Made by a program: the position numbers and the translations under genes. The notes beneath the pieces are model-generated. The model searched no databases, was not told the DNA's origin, and worked only from the letters and a program-made list of their open reading frames with translations. From contig DBMJ01000005.1 in NCBI GenBank assembly GCA_002298125.1, positions 20,204 through 84,203 of the forward strand: a stretch of 64,000 nt of DNA, in the 5' to 3' direction. Source of the DNA: Clostridium sp. UBA701 (GTDB lineage Bacteria > Bacillota > Clostridia > Clostridiales > Clostridiaceae). Shown piece by piece: positions 42,392-51,312 of this stretch (positions are counted from its first letter, which is position 1; the number at the start of each line of letters is the position of its first letter).

Positions 42392-43129
42392 CTATAATAG
42401 ACCTCCATCTACAGTTATTACCTGGGCATTTATATAGCTTGAATCATCACTGGCAAGGAAGGCTGCAAGCTTTGCAATCTCTTCCGGGTGTCCCATCCTG
42501 CCCAGAGGAATAGAAGCAATAATGTCACTCTTCTCCTCCTCATTAAAGCAAGCGTTCATATCTGTGTCCACCACTCCTGGTGCTATGGCATTAACTCTTA
42601 TGCCGCATCCACCTAGTTCTTTTCCCAAAGCCTTGGTAAAGGAATTTACTGCTCCCTTTGCTGCAGAGTAGATGGTCTCACAGGAAGCCCCACAGCTTCC
42701 CCATATGGAAGAAATGTTTACTATGGAACCCTGCTTCTTAGAAATCATGAACTTTGCTGCGGCGTGGCAGGTATTAATAACACCCTTCATGTTTGTAGAA
42801 AATACTTTATTCCATTGCTCCTCCTCCATGTCCATAAAAAGCCCTATGCTACTTATTCCTGCATTGTTGATTAGCACCTCTAACCCACCAAATTGCTGAA
42901 CCATGGAATCTATTAGGAAATTTGCAGTGCTGTAGTCCCCTACGTCCCCAGGCAGCAGTATTGCTTGACCGCCTTGTTTTCTGATGGCCTCATAGGTCTT
43001 TTCTGCCTCTTCTAAATTATTTTTATAGTTTAACCCCACTAAAGCACCCTGCTTTGCCATCTCTATGGCAATAGCTCTTCCTATTCCTCTTGAGGCTCCA
43101 GTTATCAATGCTCTTTTCCCATATAACAC
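42392..43129 (-). CDS. Short-chain dehydrogenase, probably EF-P 5-aminopentanone reductase (YmfI-like)
   Basis: A 245-residue Rossmann enzyme with TGASRGIGRA (NAD(P) binding), NNAGIS, and the catalytic Ser-Tyr-Lys as SSIWGSC and YSAAK. FabG-like proteins share these motifs. The particular SSIWG...GASCETIYSAAKGAVNSF block and VDTDMN resemble YmfI, which reduces the 5-aminopentanone group on elongation factor P in Bacillus. That assignment rests on recollection of the family and not on a search; a generic 3-oxoacyl reductase is the alternative. The efp gene is not in the window. It starts at a GTG 7 bases after GGAGG. Confidence 0.75.
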   Translation of the reverse strand: MLYGKRALITGASRGIGRAIAIEMAKQGALVGLNYKNNLEEAEKTYEAIRKQGGQAILLPGDVGDYSTANFLIDSMVQQFGGLEVLINNAGISSIGLFMDMEEEQWNKVFSTNMKGVINTCHAAAKFMISKKQGSIVNISSIWGSCGASCETIYSAAKGAVNSFTKALGKELGGCGIRVNAIAPGVVDTDMNACFNEEEKSDIIASIPLGRMGHPEEIAKLAAFLASDDSSYINAQVITVDGGLL

Positions 43130-43146
43130 ATTATCACCTCCAACAC

Positions 43147-43173
43147 AAAAAACCGAGATTATCTCTCGGTTTT
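43147..43173 (-). terminator. Terminator of the nfeD-SPFH operon
   Basis: AAAACCGAGA and TCTCGGTTTT form a 10-bp stem with a 5-base loop, followed by T residues on the minus strand. Confidence 0.88.
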
Positions 43174-43178
43174 AAATC

Positions 43179-44114
43179 TTACTTATCTTTCTTTAGCATC
43201 TCTGCAATGGCTGCTATGCTTCCTAATGAAGATATGGCTTCGTTTGGAAGGATAAGCTTGTTTGCAGGGTTTTTAGCCATTTCCTGTAGAGCCTCTACCT
43301 GCTTTAGAGCTATAACAGTTGAATTTGTACCAGACTCTATAATAGATTTATTAACTCTTGAAATTGCTTCTGCCTGAGCCTGTGCTATAATCTCAATGGC
43401 ATTGGCCTTACCTTGGGCTTCAAGGAGCTGTGATTCCTTAAGACCTTCTGCTCTTCTAATGTTGGCTTCCTTTTCAGCCTCTGCCTGGAGAATCTTAGCC
43501 TGCTTTTCTCCTTCAGCTCTTGCTATCTCTCCCTGCTTCTGTCCTTCTGCCTGTAAAATGGTAGCTCTCTTATCTCTTTCTGCTCTCATCTGCTTTTCCA
43601 TAGCCTGTTGGATTTCTGAAGGGGTAATTATATTTTTAATTTCTACAGATAAAATCTTTATACCGTAGGCATCTGTTACCTCGTCTACTACCTTTAACAG
43701 TTCGGAATTTATCATATCTCTACCTGATAGTACTTCATCTAAAGTCATGTTACCAACTATGTTTCTCATATTAGTAATGGTCGAATACACAATACCTGAC
43801 TTGTAATTTTCAATGTTGTAAACTGCATCTCTTGCATTCATAACCTTATAGAAAATTACATTGTCTATGGATATTTTTACGTTATCCTTTGTAATTACAC
43901 TCTGTGGTTCTATGTCTAATATCTGCTGCTTCGTTGAGATTTTTCTTCTTACAAAGTCCACAAAAGGAATTATAAAATGCCAGCCTGGCTCCAAGGAGGC
44001 CTTATATTGTCCAAACCTCTCCAATACAAATATATAACCGGTGTTGACAATTTTAATAGAAGACAGTAACCCAATGAGTAAAATTACTAGAAGTGCTACA
44101 AATACATAATACAT
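43179..44114 (-). CDS. SPFH/band 7 (stomatin-like) membrane protein
   Basis: A 311-residue protein with one N-terminal membrane segment (YVFVALLVILLIGLLSSI) followed by the band 7 domain (VERFGQY-like start ERFGQYKASLEPG) and a long coiled coil rich in Ala, Glu and Lys (QAEGQKQGEIARAEGEKQA). Such proteins oligomerise on the membrane, organise microdomains and often assist proteases. Its start codon overlaps the nfeD stop by one base (TAATG), so the two are coupled; NfeD and stomatin-like proteins act together in many bacteria. Confidence 0.92.
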   Translation of the reverse strand: MYYVFVALLVILLIGLLSSIKIVNTGYIFVLERFGQYKASLEPGWHFIIPFVDFVRRKISTKQQILDIEPQSVITKDNVKISIDNVIFYKVMNARDAVYNIENYKSGIVYSTITNMRNIVGNMTLDEVLSGRDMINSELLKVVDEVTDAYGIKILSVEIKNIITPSEIQQAMEKQMRAERDKRATILQAEGQKQGEIARAEGEKQAKILQAEAEKEANIRRAEGLKESQLLEAQGKANAIEIIAQAQAEAISRVNKSIIESGTNSTVIALKQVEALQEMAKNPANKLILPNEAISSLGSIAAIAEMLKKDK

Positions 44115-44557
44115 TATTTATTCTCCCCCAATCTTTTTATTAACAGCTTATTGCCGTCAATTCCTACAATTTGAATTTTTTCACCTTTTCTTATGATGCC
44201 ATCAACATTTTTAACAGTCCAGTATATTCCATCTACCTTGATAAGAGCTTTTTCATCCACATCCTCCATCAAGGTCATTATCCTGCCTATATAGCTTTCC
44301 TCCATGGTGGCAGTTTTCTTAACTGTTTTCTTAATAGTTTTCTTCACAATAGGATATCCTATTCCCATGAGTATAGTACTACTTAGCCCAAATAGCACTG
44401 CCTGAGTCAATGGACTTGCACCTGCAGCTAAAGCTATCATGGAAAGTACTGCTCCCATGGTAAACCACATGAACAAAAACGCACTTGTTGCTATATCCAT
44501 AATCAAAGTTACCAGCGCAATAATAATCCACAACGCCAGCATGAAACTGTTATCCAT
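44114..44557 (-). CDS. NfeD-like membrane protein
   Basis: About 147 residues. Three or four membrane segments fill the first 90 residues (LALWIIIALVTLIMDIA then TQAVLFGLSSTILMGIGYP), and the C-terminal 60 residues form an OB fold (GRIMTLMEDVDEKALIKVDGIYWTVKN) characteristic of the short NfeD type. It is encoded upstream of, and coupled to, the SPFH gene. The ATG at 44557 follows GGAGGGGGA; a longer frame contains this site and is disfavoured. Probably part of a membrane-quality or microdomain complex. Confidence 0.88.
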   Translation of the reverse strand: MDNSFMLALWIIIALVTLIMDIATSAFLFMWFTMGAVLSMIALAAGASPLTQAVLFGLSSTILMGIGYPIVKKTIKKTVKKTATMEESYIGRIMTLMEDVDEKALIKVDGIYWTVKNVDGIIRKGEKIQIVGIDGNKLLIKRLGENK

Positions 44558-44878
44558 ATTTCCCCCTCCCCTTCTTTTTATTTTATTATATATCACTCTG
44601 GCGAATAATAACAGTAGTTCTATTATTTAATAGGTTATGTTTCGCTACCATCATTAATTCCTTGTAAAATCATAATATCATATTAAGTATAATTTTAAAA
44701 GTTTTAAATTAATTCAAAATATGGTATTAATTATTGTTTTATATGTATTTAAGCTTTTTCTACTTGTTTATCTTTAATTTTCTTCTCTTTTCATTTTTTA
44801 TTCAGCCTTTTAAACATTAATGCTATAATTAAAGTAAACATCCTATATTATGAGAACTAATGCAAAGGAAGTGTTATT
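44558..44878. other. Divergent intergenic region between nfeD and nadE
   Basis: 321 AT-rich bases with no gene. The only element I can support is a probable nadE promoter near 44801-44829. There is no repeat, RNA motif or obvious operator. Confidence 0.5.
44801..44829 (+). promoter_or_regulatory. Possible nadE promoter
   Basis: A perfect TATAAT (44824-44829) lies 17 bases after TTCAGC (44801-44806), which is a poor -35. The site is 50 bases ahead of the nadE start. Confidence 0.5.
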
Positions 44879-46792
44879 ATGAACTTTATCAGGGCTGCAG
44901 CAGCATGTCCAAAAATAAAAGTTGCTGAAGTAGAATACAACTTAGATAATATAAAAACCTGTATAAAAAGAGCGAAAAATGAAAATGTGAAAATTCTGGT
45001 ATTCCCAGAGCTTTCTCTTACCGCCTACACCTGCGGAGATCTTTTTTTGCAAGAGGACCTTATTACCGCAGTAAATGGCGCTCTCCAAAAGCTTTGCAGC
45101 TTTTCCAAGGGGGAAGATATGCTAATTATTGTAGGAGCACCACTAGAATATAATACCAGTCTATATAACTGTGCCTTTGTAATATTTGAAGGAAACATTT
45201 TAGGAATAGTTCCAAAATCCTTTATTCCTAATTATTCTGAGTTCTACGAAAAGAGATGGTTTACAGAAGGGCTAGGCCTAACTAATGGCAGCTTAAATCT
45301 GCCCTTTCAAAAGAACATTCCTTTTGGTACCAATTTGCTTTTTAAAGATGGCGACCTAGTGGTGGGAGTTGAAATCTGTGAAGATTTGTGGGTAACAATT
45401 CCTCCTAGCAGCTATCTATCTCTTTTAGGAGCCAATGTTCTTGTAAATCTCTCTGCCTCCAACGAAATTGTAAGCAAGGCAGATTATAGAAGAGGACTTG
45501 TGGAATCTCAAAGTGCTCGCTGTATGAGCGCCTATGTCTATGCTTCCTCCGGAGTATATGAATCTAGTACCGACCTAGTATTTAGCGGACATCTTATCAT
45601 AGGAGAAAACGGTGGTTTGCTTGCTGAAAATGAAAGATTTCAAAGGGAGAATGAGGTGCTCACCGCCTTAATAGATATTCAAAAGCTAAAGCAGGAAAGA
45701 AAGAGAAATATTAGTTTTAGAGATAGCTTCACCAATCTTCCCTTTCAGCCGCAATTTATTGAATTCTCCTTACTAAAAAAAGACTTTGGAAGCTTCGACC
45801 GCTATGTAGACCCACATCCCTTTGTGCCCTCTAATGAGAATGAAAGAGAGGGCCGCTGCAAAGAGATATTTAGCATTCAATCTGCCGGACTTGCAAAGAG
45901 ACTTATACATACCTCAATGGAAAAGGTAGTGCTTGGCATATCTGGAGGCCTTGATTCTACACTGGCACTTTTAGTGGCAGTAAAAACTATGGATATGTTA
46001 AATCTCCCAAGGAAAAACATAATAACTATAACCATGCCAGGCTTTGGCACTACAGATAGAACCTATAGTAACGCGGTAAAGCTCTGTAAAGCTCTAGGGT
46101 GTGATTTCAGAGAAGTTAATATTGTAGATGCTTGTATACAACATTTTAAAGACATTGGCCATTCAGTAGAGCAGTACGATGTAACCTATGAAAATGTTCA
46201 GGCTCGTGAGAGAACGCAGATTTTAATGGACCTTGCCAATAAGGAGGGTGCCCTCTTAATAGGTACTGGAGATCTTTCTGAGCTGGCTCTAGGCTGGTGT
46301 ACCTATAATGGCGATCACATGTCCATGTATTCTGTGAACTGCTCTGTACCAAAGACTTTAGTTCGTTATTTAGTTCAATATGTAGCAGAAAAAGAAATGA
46401 ATGAAGAGGATTCTCATATTCTTCTAGATATTTTAGATACTCCTGTAAGTCCAGAGCTCCTACCAAAGGATTCACAAGGTAATATCTCTCAGAAGACAGA
46501 AGATATAGTTGGTCCCTATGAGCTTCATGACTTTTTCCTATACTACTTTATAAGGCAGGGTGCTCCTTCTCAAAAAATATTCCTTTTGGCAGAACAGGCC
46601 TTCAAAGGAGTATATGATAAAGCCACAATTGAAAAGTGGTGGGAAAAATTCTATACTAGATTTTTCACTCAGCAGTTTAAACGTTCTGCCCTTCCTGACG
46701 GGCCAAAGGTCGGAACCATAAGTCTTTCTCCTCGTGGAGATTGGAGAATGCCCTCTGATGCTAGCTACAATGTCTGGAAACAAAACCAGTAA
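44879..46792 (+). CDS. nadE: Glutamine-dependent NAD+ synthetase
   Basis: A 637-residue two-domain enzyme making NAD from nicotinic acid adenine dinucleotide. The N-terminal nitrilase-type glutaminase has the triad Glu44 (FPELSLTAY), Lys (VPKSFIPNY) and Cys (VEICEDLW). The C-terminal synthetase has the pyrophosphate-binding SGGLDS loop at about 355-360 and the helix GTGDLSELALGWCTYNGD (ATP site and magnesium binding). The length matches the large glutamine-dependent class. GAAGGAAGTG serves as its ribosome binding site. Single gene, with terminator. Confidence 0.95.
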   Translation: MNFIRAAAACPKIKVAEVEYNLDNIKTCIKRAKNENVKILVFPELSLTAYTCGDLFLQEDLITAVNGALQKLCSFSKGEDMLIIVGAPLEYNTSLYNCAFVIFEGNILGIVPKSFIPNYSEFYEKRWFTEGLGLTNGSLNLPFQKNIPFGTNLLFKDGDLVVGVEICEDLWVTIPPSSYLSLLGANVLVNLSASNEIVSKADYRRGLVESQSARCMSAYVYASSGVYESSTDLVFSGHLIIGENGGLLAENERFQRENEVLTALIDIQKLKQERKRNISFRDSFTNLPFQPQFIEFSLLKKDFGSFDRYVDPHPFVPSNENEREGRCKEIFSIQSAGLAKRLIHTSMEKVVLGISGGLDSTLALLVAVKTMDMLNLPRKNIITITMPGFGTTDRTYSNAVKLCKALGCDFREVNIVDACIQHFKDIGHSVEQYDVTYENVQARERTQILMDLANKEGALLIGTGDLSELALGWCTYNGDHMSMYSVNCSVPKTLVRYLVQYVAEKEMNEEDSHILLDILDTPVSPELLPKDSQGNISQKTEDIVGPYELHDFFLYYFIRQGAPSQKIFLLAEQAFKGVYDKATIEKWWEKFYTRFFTQQFKRSALPDGPKVGTISLSPRGDWRMPSDASYNVWKQNQ

Positions 46793-46796
46793 AATA

Positions 46797-46825
46797 AAGC
46801 ACCGCCATGGGCGGTGCTTATTTAT
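46797..46825. terminator. Terminator after nadE
   Basis: AAGCACCGCC and GGCGGTGCTT form a 10-bp GC-rich stem with a 3-base loop. The T tail is short, so efficiency may be moderate. Confidence 0.8.
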
Positions 46826-46845
46826 GTAATTTATTAAATATCCTT

Positions 46846-47268
46846 CTACTTATAAATATCTACTACCAAGCCTGTTATCTCATCTATGGTTTTAGCTATC
46901 TTAAGATTTTCTGATTCGTTTTCTAGCAGCAGTGCTGTAAGCTCCTCCAGCTTCTTATCAATAGTCTCCACAGTAATAAAATACTGCGTCTGCCAAAAGC
47001 TGATATCTTTTTTTACGTTGTACATATGGCTTAAAACAGCTTCTAAATATTCTTTAATAAGATTCTTATATCTTTTTACATCAGAATAACACTTAGTAAC
47101 AACTAGTCGATTTCCCTTCTTTTTTATGTCCTCAAGTAATTCCTTTAGCTGTTCTTCAGAACGTTTATCTCTGGCAAAATTAAAGCTTTGAGAAAAGTCC
47201 TTCTTGCTTTCTATTTTTTTACTATCACGAGTTATGGGAGTATTTCGTTTTACTCTGGATATCTCCAT
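46846..47268 (-). CDS. YaaR family protein (DUF327)
   Basis: A 140-residue, highly charged, helical protein without cysteine-rich motifs or membrane segments. It matches the YaaR/DUF327 family by its lysine-rich start (MEISRVKRNTPITRDSKKIE), FNFARDKRSEEQLKELLEDI and GNRLVVTKCYSDVKRYKNLIKEYLEAV with a long alpha-helix afterwards. YaaR is found near DNA-replication genes in Bacillus, and its function is unknown. Here it is a single gene between nadE and the riboswitch-controlled ATPase. AAGGAGGTGG precedes the ATG. Confidence 0.85.
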   Translation of the reverse strand: MEISRVKRNTPITRDSKKIESKKDFSQSFNFARDKRSEEQLKELLEDIKKKGNRLVVTKCYSDVKRYKNLIKEYLEAVLSHMYNVKKDISFWQTQYFITVETIDKKLEELTALLLENESENLKIAKTIDEITGLVVDIYK

Positions 47269-47423
47269 AAAACCACCTCCTTATTTATTTCGGTGGAATA
47301 ATCCACTTCTTTATGAAGCTTTAGCTATATTATATAATAAAATCTATAAATAGGGAACAAGCTACCTTATGCTTGGAAAATTAGTACTTCATTTATGGTT
47401 ATTTATATTCTTTAAAAAGGCTA

Positions 47424-47452
47424 TTGATAACTTGTAAAGGACATGTTATTAT
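47424..47452 (+). promoter_or_regulatory. Promoter of the yybP-ykoY-controlled ATPase gene
   Basis: TTGATA (47424-47429) and TATTAT (47447-47452) are separated by exactly 17 bases. Transcription would begin around 47458-47460, at the very start of the riboswitch. Confidence 0.82.
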
Positions 47453-47457
47453 CTATA

Positions 47458-47552
47458 CAAAGGGGAGTAGCGAAAGCTTTAATGGCTTTTAACTGTTCGT
47501 CATCACGGCTAAGCGCCCGGATAGTTAACTCATTTTGAGATGCAAGACCTTT
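47458..47552 (+). promoter_or_regulatory. yybP-ykoY manganese riboswitch
   Basis: The conserved elements occur in order: AAAGGGGAGTAGC at the 5' end, a small GC-poor hairpin (AAAGC...GGCTTT), CTGTTCGTCATCACGGC, GCGCCCGGA, and the closing segment ACTCATTTTGAGATGCAAGACC that leads into a terminator. This is the yybP-ykoY layout, where two loops dock and hold Mn2+. Binding stabilises the aptamer and prevents the terminator at 47546-47584, turning on the gene. The published ligand of this class is Mn2+. Confidence 0.88.
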
Positions 47553-47584
47553 GCCTAAGGGAGAAGTGGGCAAAGGTCTTTTTT
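47546..47584 (+). terminator. Riboswitch-controlled terminator
   Basis: GACCTTTGCC and GGCAAAGGTC form a 10-bp stem with a loop of about 13 bases, followed by six T residues. The 5' arm overlaps the 3' end of the yybP-ykoY aptamer, the expected expression platform. Confidence 0.9.
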
Positions 47585-47659
47585 ATTTTATTAAGACAAT
47601 TCTGCTCAATATTAATAATCCCTGTAATCTTACGAATAATATTTATGAGGTGATTTAAA

Positions 47660-50272
47660 ATGTGGTATGACAAGTCTATTGAAGGAACTCTTGAAGAGTT
47701 TGAGGTAAATGCCATTACAGGCCTTTCTTCTCAGGATGTTCTAAGAAAAAGAGAAAAGTATGGTGCAAACCAATTAGCTGCTAAAAAGAAAAAGACTATG
47801 CTTCAACTGTTTTTTGCACAGTTAAATGATGCCATGATCTATATCCTGCTTGGTGCTGCAGTTGTTTCTGCGGTGGTTGGAGAATATAGTGATGCAGTGA
47901 TAATAGCCATAGTTATTATCTTAAATGCAGTGATAGGTGTTATACAAGAATCCAAGGCAGAGAAAGCTCTAGAGGCATTAAAGCAGCTATCTACTCCAAA
48001 GGCTGTGGTAAAGAGAAATGGTGAGCTTGTTGAAATTCCCTCTGAGGAAGTAGTCCCTGGAGATATCATAATACTAGATGCAGGTCGATATATACCCTGT
48101 GATTTAAGACTTATAGAAGCTGCAAATTTAAAGATTGAAGAGTCAGCCCTTACAGGAGAATCTGTGCCTTCAGAAAAAAGAGCAGAGGTTGTCCTTGAGT
48201 CAGGAAAAACCCCCTTGGGAGATCAGTCCAATATGGCTTTTATGTCCACCTTAGTCACCTATGGAAGAGGTATAGGGGTAGCGGTAGCAACAGGAATGAA
48301 TACTGAAATTGGTAAAATAGCCAAGATGCTGGATGAAGAAGGAAATGAGCAGACTCCTCTTCAGAAAAAGCTGGTAGAGCTAGGAAAGATACTTGGCTTT
48401 GGAGCCTTAGGTATCTGCATAGCCATGTTCGTTGTATCTGTTATACAAGGCAGAGAATTCTTTGAAATGTTTTTAACCGCCATAAGCCTTGCAGTGGCAG
48501 CTATACCAGAAGGACTTCCTGCTATTGTTACCATAGTATTAGCTATGGGTGTACAGAGGATGATAAAGGAAAATGCTATTATAAGAAGGCTTCCTGCAGT
48601 TGAAACCCTGGGTTCAGTAAATATTGTATGTTCAGACAAAACTGGTACTCTTACTCAAAACAAAATGACCGTTATAAAGTTTTACTGTGATGGAACCTTA
48701 GATGATATTTCCACTTTAAATATAACAGACCTTGCTCATAAACTACTTATAGAGAATTTAGTGCTTTGTAACGATGCAACCTACGCAGAGGCGTCTAAGA
48801 CAGGAGATCCTACAGAAATAGCACTGTTGGAGGCTGGAGTAAAATATAATATATTTAAGGATGAACTCAACTTTAAACATAAGAGAATAGACGAGGTGCC
48901 CTTTGACTCAGATAGAAAGCTTATGTCCACAGTTAATAGCTATGAAGATAAATTTTACATAATGACTAAGGGAGCTATAGATAATCTACTTTCTTTATGC
49001 ACAAAGGCCTATCACAATGGAGAAGTTGTATCCATGAGTGAAGATGTTAAAGCTAGCATACAAGAAAAAGCTGATGCAATGTCTGACCAGGCCTTAAGAG
49101 TTTTAGGAGCTGCTTATAAGATCATTCCTTCTGCAGATATCTCTGTAGAGCATATTGAGGAAGCTCTTACCTTTATAGGGCTTGTAGGCATGATTGATCC
49201 TCCAAGAGAAGAGGTAAAGGACTCCATTGTGCTCTGTAAAAAAGCAGGCATCACTCCTATTATGATTACAGGAGATCATAAAAATACCGCCTTTGCCATT
49301 GCTAAGGAGCTGGGCATTGCAGAAAAAGAAGAAGAAGCTATCTTTGGTGCAGAATTAGATAATATAAATGACGAAGAGCTGCCAGATATAATAAATAAAT
49401 ATAAGGTATTTGCCAGAGTATCCCCAGAACATAAGGTAAGAATAGTTAAAGCCTTTAAAGCTAATGGTAATATAGTTTCTATGACTGGGGATGGTGTAAA
49501 CGATGCTCCTTCCTTAAAGATTGCAGACATAGGAGTTGCTATGGGAGTGACGGGTACAGACGTTGCCAAGGGAGCCTCAGATATGATACTTACAGATGAC
49601 AATTTCTCTACCATAATCTCTGCAATAGAGGAAGGAAGAAATATCTATAACAATATTAAGAAGTCTATCATATTTCTTCTCTCCTGCAATGTGGGAGAAA
49701 TAATTGCCTTGTTCTTTGCCATATTGCTTGGTTGGGCCACTCCATTAAGACCTATTCACATATTGTGGGTAAATCTAATTACAGATACTTTACCTGCCTT
49801 AGCCCTAGGTGTAGACCCTGGTGACCCCAGTGTAATGAAGGAAAAGCCAAGAAACCCAAAGGCCAGTATTTTTGCAGAAGGTGCTGGATTGGCAGTTATA
49901 CTTAACGGTATCTTAATTGGAGGCCTTACTCTAGCAGCCTTTAAGCTTGGAGAATACTTGTACCCAGGTTCATTACAGCATGCTCAGACCATGGCTTTTG
50001 TAGTGCTTAGTGTATCTCAGCTGGTTCATGCTTTAAATATGAGAAATTCTAAAAAATCCATCTTCTCCATAGGGTTATTTACTAATAAGTACCTAATTGG
50101 AGCAATATTGATAGGAATATTCCTGCAGAATATAGTAATTGCTGTAAATCCTCTTGCCAATGTGTTTGACGTATTCCAGCTTACCTTAAAGGATTGGCTT
50201 TATGTTTCACTATTATCACTTGTGCCTCTTGTGGTAAATGAGCTTGCAAAGATATTTAAAAGAGCTAAATAA
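47660..50272 (+). CDS. P-type cation ATPase, annotated-type Ca2+, probably Mn2+ exporter
   Basis: An 870-residue type IIA P-type ATPase. TGES (near 162) is the actuator loop, DKTGTLT (near 326) the phosphorylation site, and MTGDGVNDAPSLK the hinge. Ten membrane segments are arranged as in SERCA. PEGLPAIVTIVLAMG in the fourth segment and NLITDTLPALALGVDP in the sixth match cation-binding positions of the calcium-pump family. By homology alone it is a calcium pump. The yybP-ykoY riboswitch directly upstream instead points to Mn2+ export, as for related lactococcal and other riboswitch-linked pumps. Start ATG follows GAGGTGA. Confidence 0.9.
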   Translation: MWYDKSIEGTLEEFEVNAITGLSSQDVLRKREKYGANQLAAKKKKTMLQLFFAQLNDAMIYILLGAAVVSAVVGEYSDAVIIAIVIILNAVIGVIQESKAEKALEALKQLSTPKAVVKRNGELVEIPSEEVVPGDIIILDAGRYIPCDLRLIEAANLKIEESALTGESVPSEKRAEVVLESGKTPLGDQSNMAFMSTLVTYGRGIGVAVATGMNTEIGKIAKMLDEEGNEQTPLQKKLVELGKILGFGALGICIAMFVVSVIQGREFFEMFLTAISLAVAAIPEGLPAIVTIVLAMGVQRMIKENAIIRRLPAVETLGSVNIVCSDKTGTLTQNKMTVIKFYCDGTLDDISTLNITDLAHKLLIENLVLCNDATYAEASKTGDPTEIALLEAGVKYNIFKDELNFKHKRIDEVPFDSDRKLMSTVNSYEDKFYIMTKGAIDNLLSLCTKAYHNGEVVSMSEDVKASIQEKADAMSDQALRVLGAAYKIIPSADISVEHIEEALTFIGLVGMIDPPREEVKDSIVLCKKAGITPIMITGDHKNTAFAIAKELGIAEKEEEAIFGAELDNINDEELPDIINKYKVFARVSPEHKVRIVKAFKANGNIVSMTGDGVNDAPSLKIADIGVAMGVTGTDVAKGASDMILTDDNFSTIISAIEEGRNIYNNIKKSIIFLLSCNVGEIIALFFAILLGWATPLRPIHILWVNLITDTLPALALGVDPGDPSVMKEKPRNPKASIFAEGAGLAVILNGILIGGLTLAAFKLGEYLYPGSLQHAQTMAFVVLSVSQLVHALNMRNSKKSIFSIGLFTNKYLIGAILIGIFLQNIVIAVNPLANVFDVFQLTLKDWLYVSLLSLVPLVVNELAKIFKRAK

Positions 50273-50280
50273 AATTTATT

Positions 50281-50308
50281 AAAGTGTGCAGCAAGCTGCA
50301 CACTTTTT
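50281..50308 (+). terminator. Terminator after the P-type ATPase
   Basis: AAAGTGTGCAG and CTGCACACTTT form an 11-bp stem with a short loop and a T tail. It overlaps the very end of the convergent ComEC-like gene. Confidence 0.88.
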
Positions 50309-51173
50309 ACTTTAAAATAACATCCTTATAGATATGGGTAGGGAAAGTAGTAATTCCCCTTTTGCCAAGTCTCTTAAGCACCTTATTAGAAGGACTTTCC
50401 TGTCCATCACTAGTAATAACTGCTATTTCTGGTCTTATATTATTTAAAAGCCTATCACTTGTACTTGTATTTAAACCATGATGACCTACCTTTAAGACGT
50501 TACATTTTTCTAGGAGGTTATTATTTAAAAAATAATCTTCACCTTCCCTTTCACAATCTGCCATAAAGAGATATTTCACTCCACCAATATTTCCCTTAAG
50601 CACTGCTGAGAGATTGTTTATATTGCTTTCAGTAGCAAAGTATCTCTTCTTCACTTTTGGAATTAATACCTTAAGCTCCATACCCAAATATTCAAACTGT
50701 TCATTGTCAATTAGCTCTCTATAAGAAATTTTCTTGTTTGCTAAACACTTTTCTAAATATTTCTTGTTTTTCGTCATGTCCTCTGGTGCCAAAAGTACCT
50801 GCTGTAATTTTATCTTTTTTGCTATATATAATAGACCACCATAGTGGTCCTCATGATAATGAGTTATAATTACTTTATCTAAGATAGTTACCTTTTGATT
50901 TATTAGGTATTTGATAATCTGCTTAGCTCGGAAGGAATCAGAGGTATCAATTAAAATATTGCAAGGCCCCTTTATTAAAATACAGTCACCTTGCCCTGTG
51001 TTTAAGAAGTGCACTTCCCAGTCCTTATTGTCTGAATTCATAACCACTAAGCTGCTCTGGCTTTCCTCCCCAGCCGCCCTAGTAGATACAATCTTGAAAA
51101 GCAGACACAATGAAAAAAATAATATTATGGCAGCTTTTTTCTCTTTGAATTCATATTTCCCACTGTGCTTCAA
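50307..51173 (-). CDS. ComEC-like metallo-beta-lactamase-fold hydrolase, secreted or membrane-anchored
   Basis: A 288-residue protein with an N-terminal hydrophobic segment (about residues 14-30, IILFFSLCLLFKIVS) and a metallo-beta-lactamase domain of the ComEC/Rec2 C-terminal kind. The start is VHFLNTGQGDCILIKG, the metal-binding motif is HYHEDH near 105-110, then MADCEREGE and KVGHHGLNTSTS. Such domains may act as nucleases or phosphodiesterases outside the cell. A TTG is the start, 6 to 7 bases after GGGAGGAG. A related protein is encoded at 63003-63872. Confidence 0.87.
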   Translation of the reverse strand: MKHSGKYEFKEKKAAIILFFSLCLLFKIVSTRAAGEESQSSLVVMNSDNKDWEVHFLNTGQGDCILIKGPCNILIDTSDSFRAKQIIKYLINQKVTILDKVIITHYHEDHYGGLLYIAKKIKLQQVLLAPEDMTKNKKYLEKCLANKKISYRELIDNEQFEYLGMELKVLIPKVKKRYFATESNINNLSAVLKGNIGGVKYLFMADCEREGEDYFLNNNLLEKCNVLKVGHHGLNTSTSDRLLNNIRPEIAVITSDGQESPSNKVLKRLGKRGITTFPTHIYKDVILK

Positions 51174-51260
51174 TTTTAACTCCTCCCTTGTTAAGTTCTT
51201 CTTTTCTTATTATCAAATTTCCCACAGTACTTTTCTTTTATACTTAGTTTTTAGCACAAT

Positions 51261-51290
51261 AAAAAAACCTGCACTTAAAAAGTACAGATT
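51261..51290 (-). terminator. Terminator of the DUF350 gene
   Basis: On the minus strand CTGTACTT pairs with AAGTGCAG (one wobble) and is followed by seven T residues. Confidence 0.7.
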
Positions 51291-51312
51291 TTTATGCTTT
51301 AATAAAATATTT

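Noticed and set aside
46797..46825. Small GC-rich palindrome behind nadE considered as a mobile REP-like repeat
   Set aside because: It occurs once in the window and is placed exactly where a terminator is expected.
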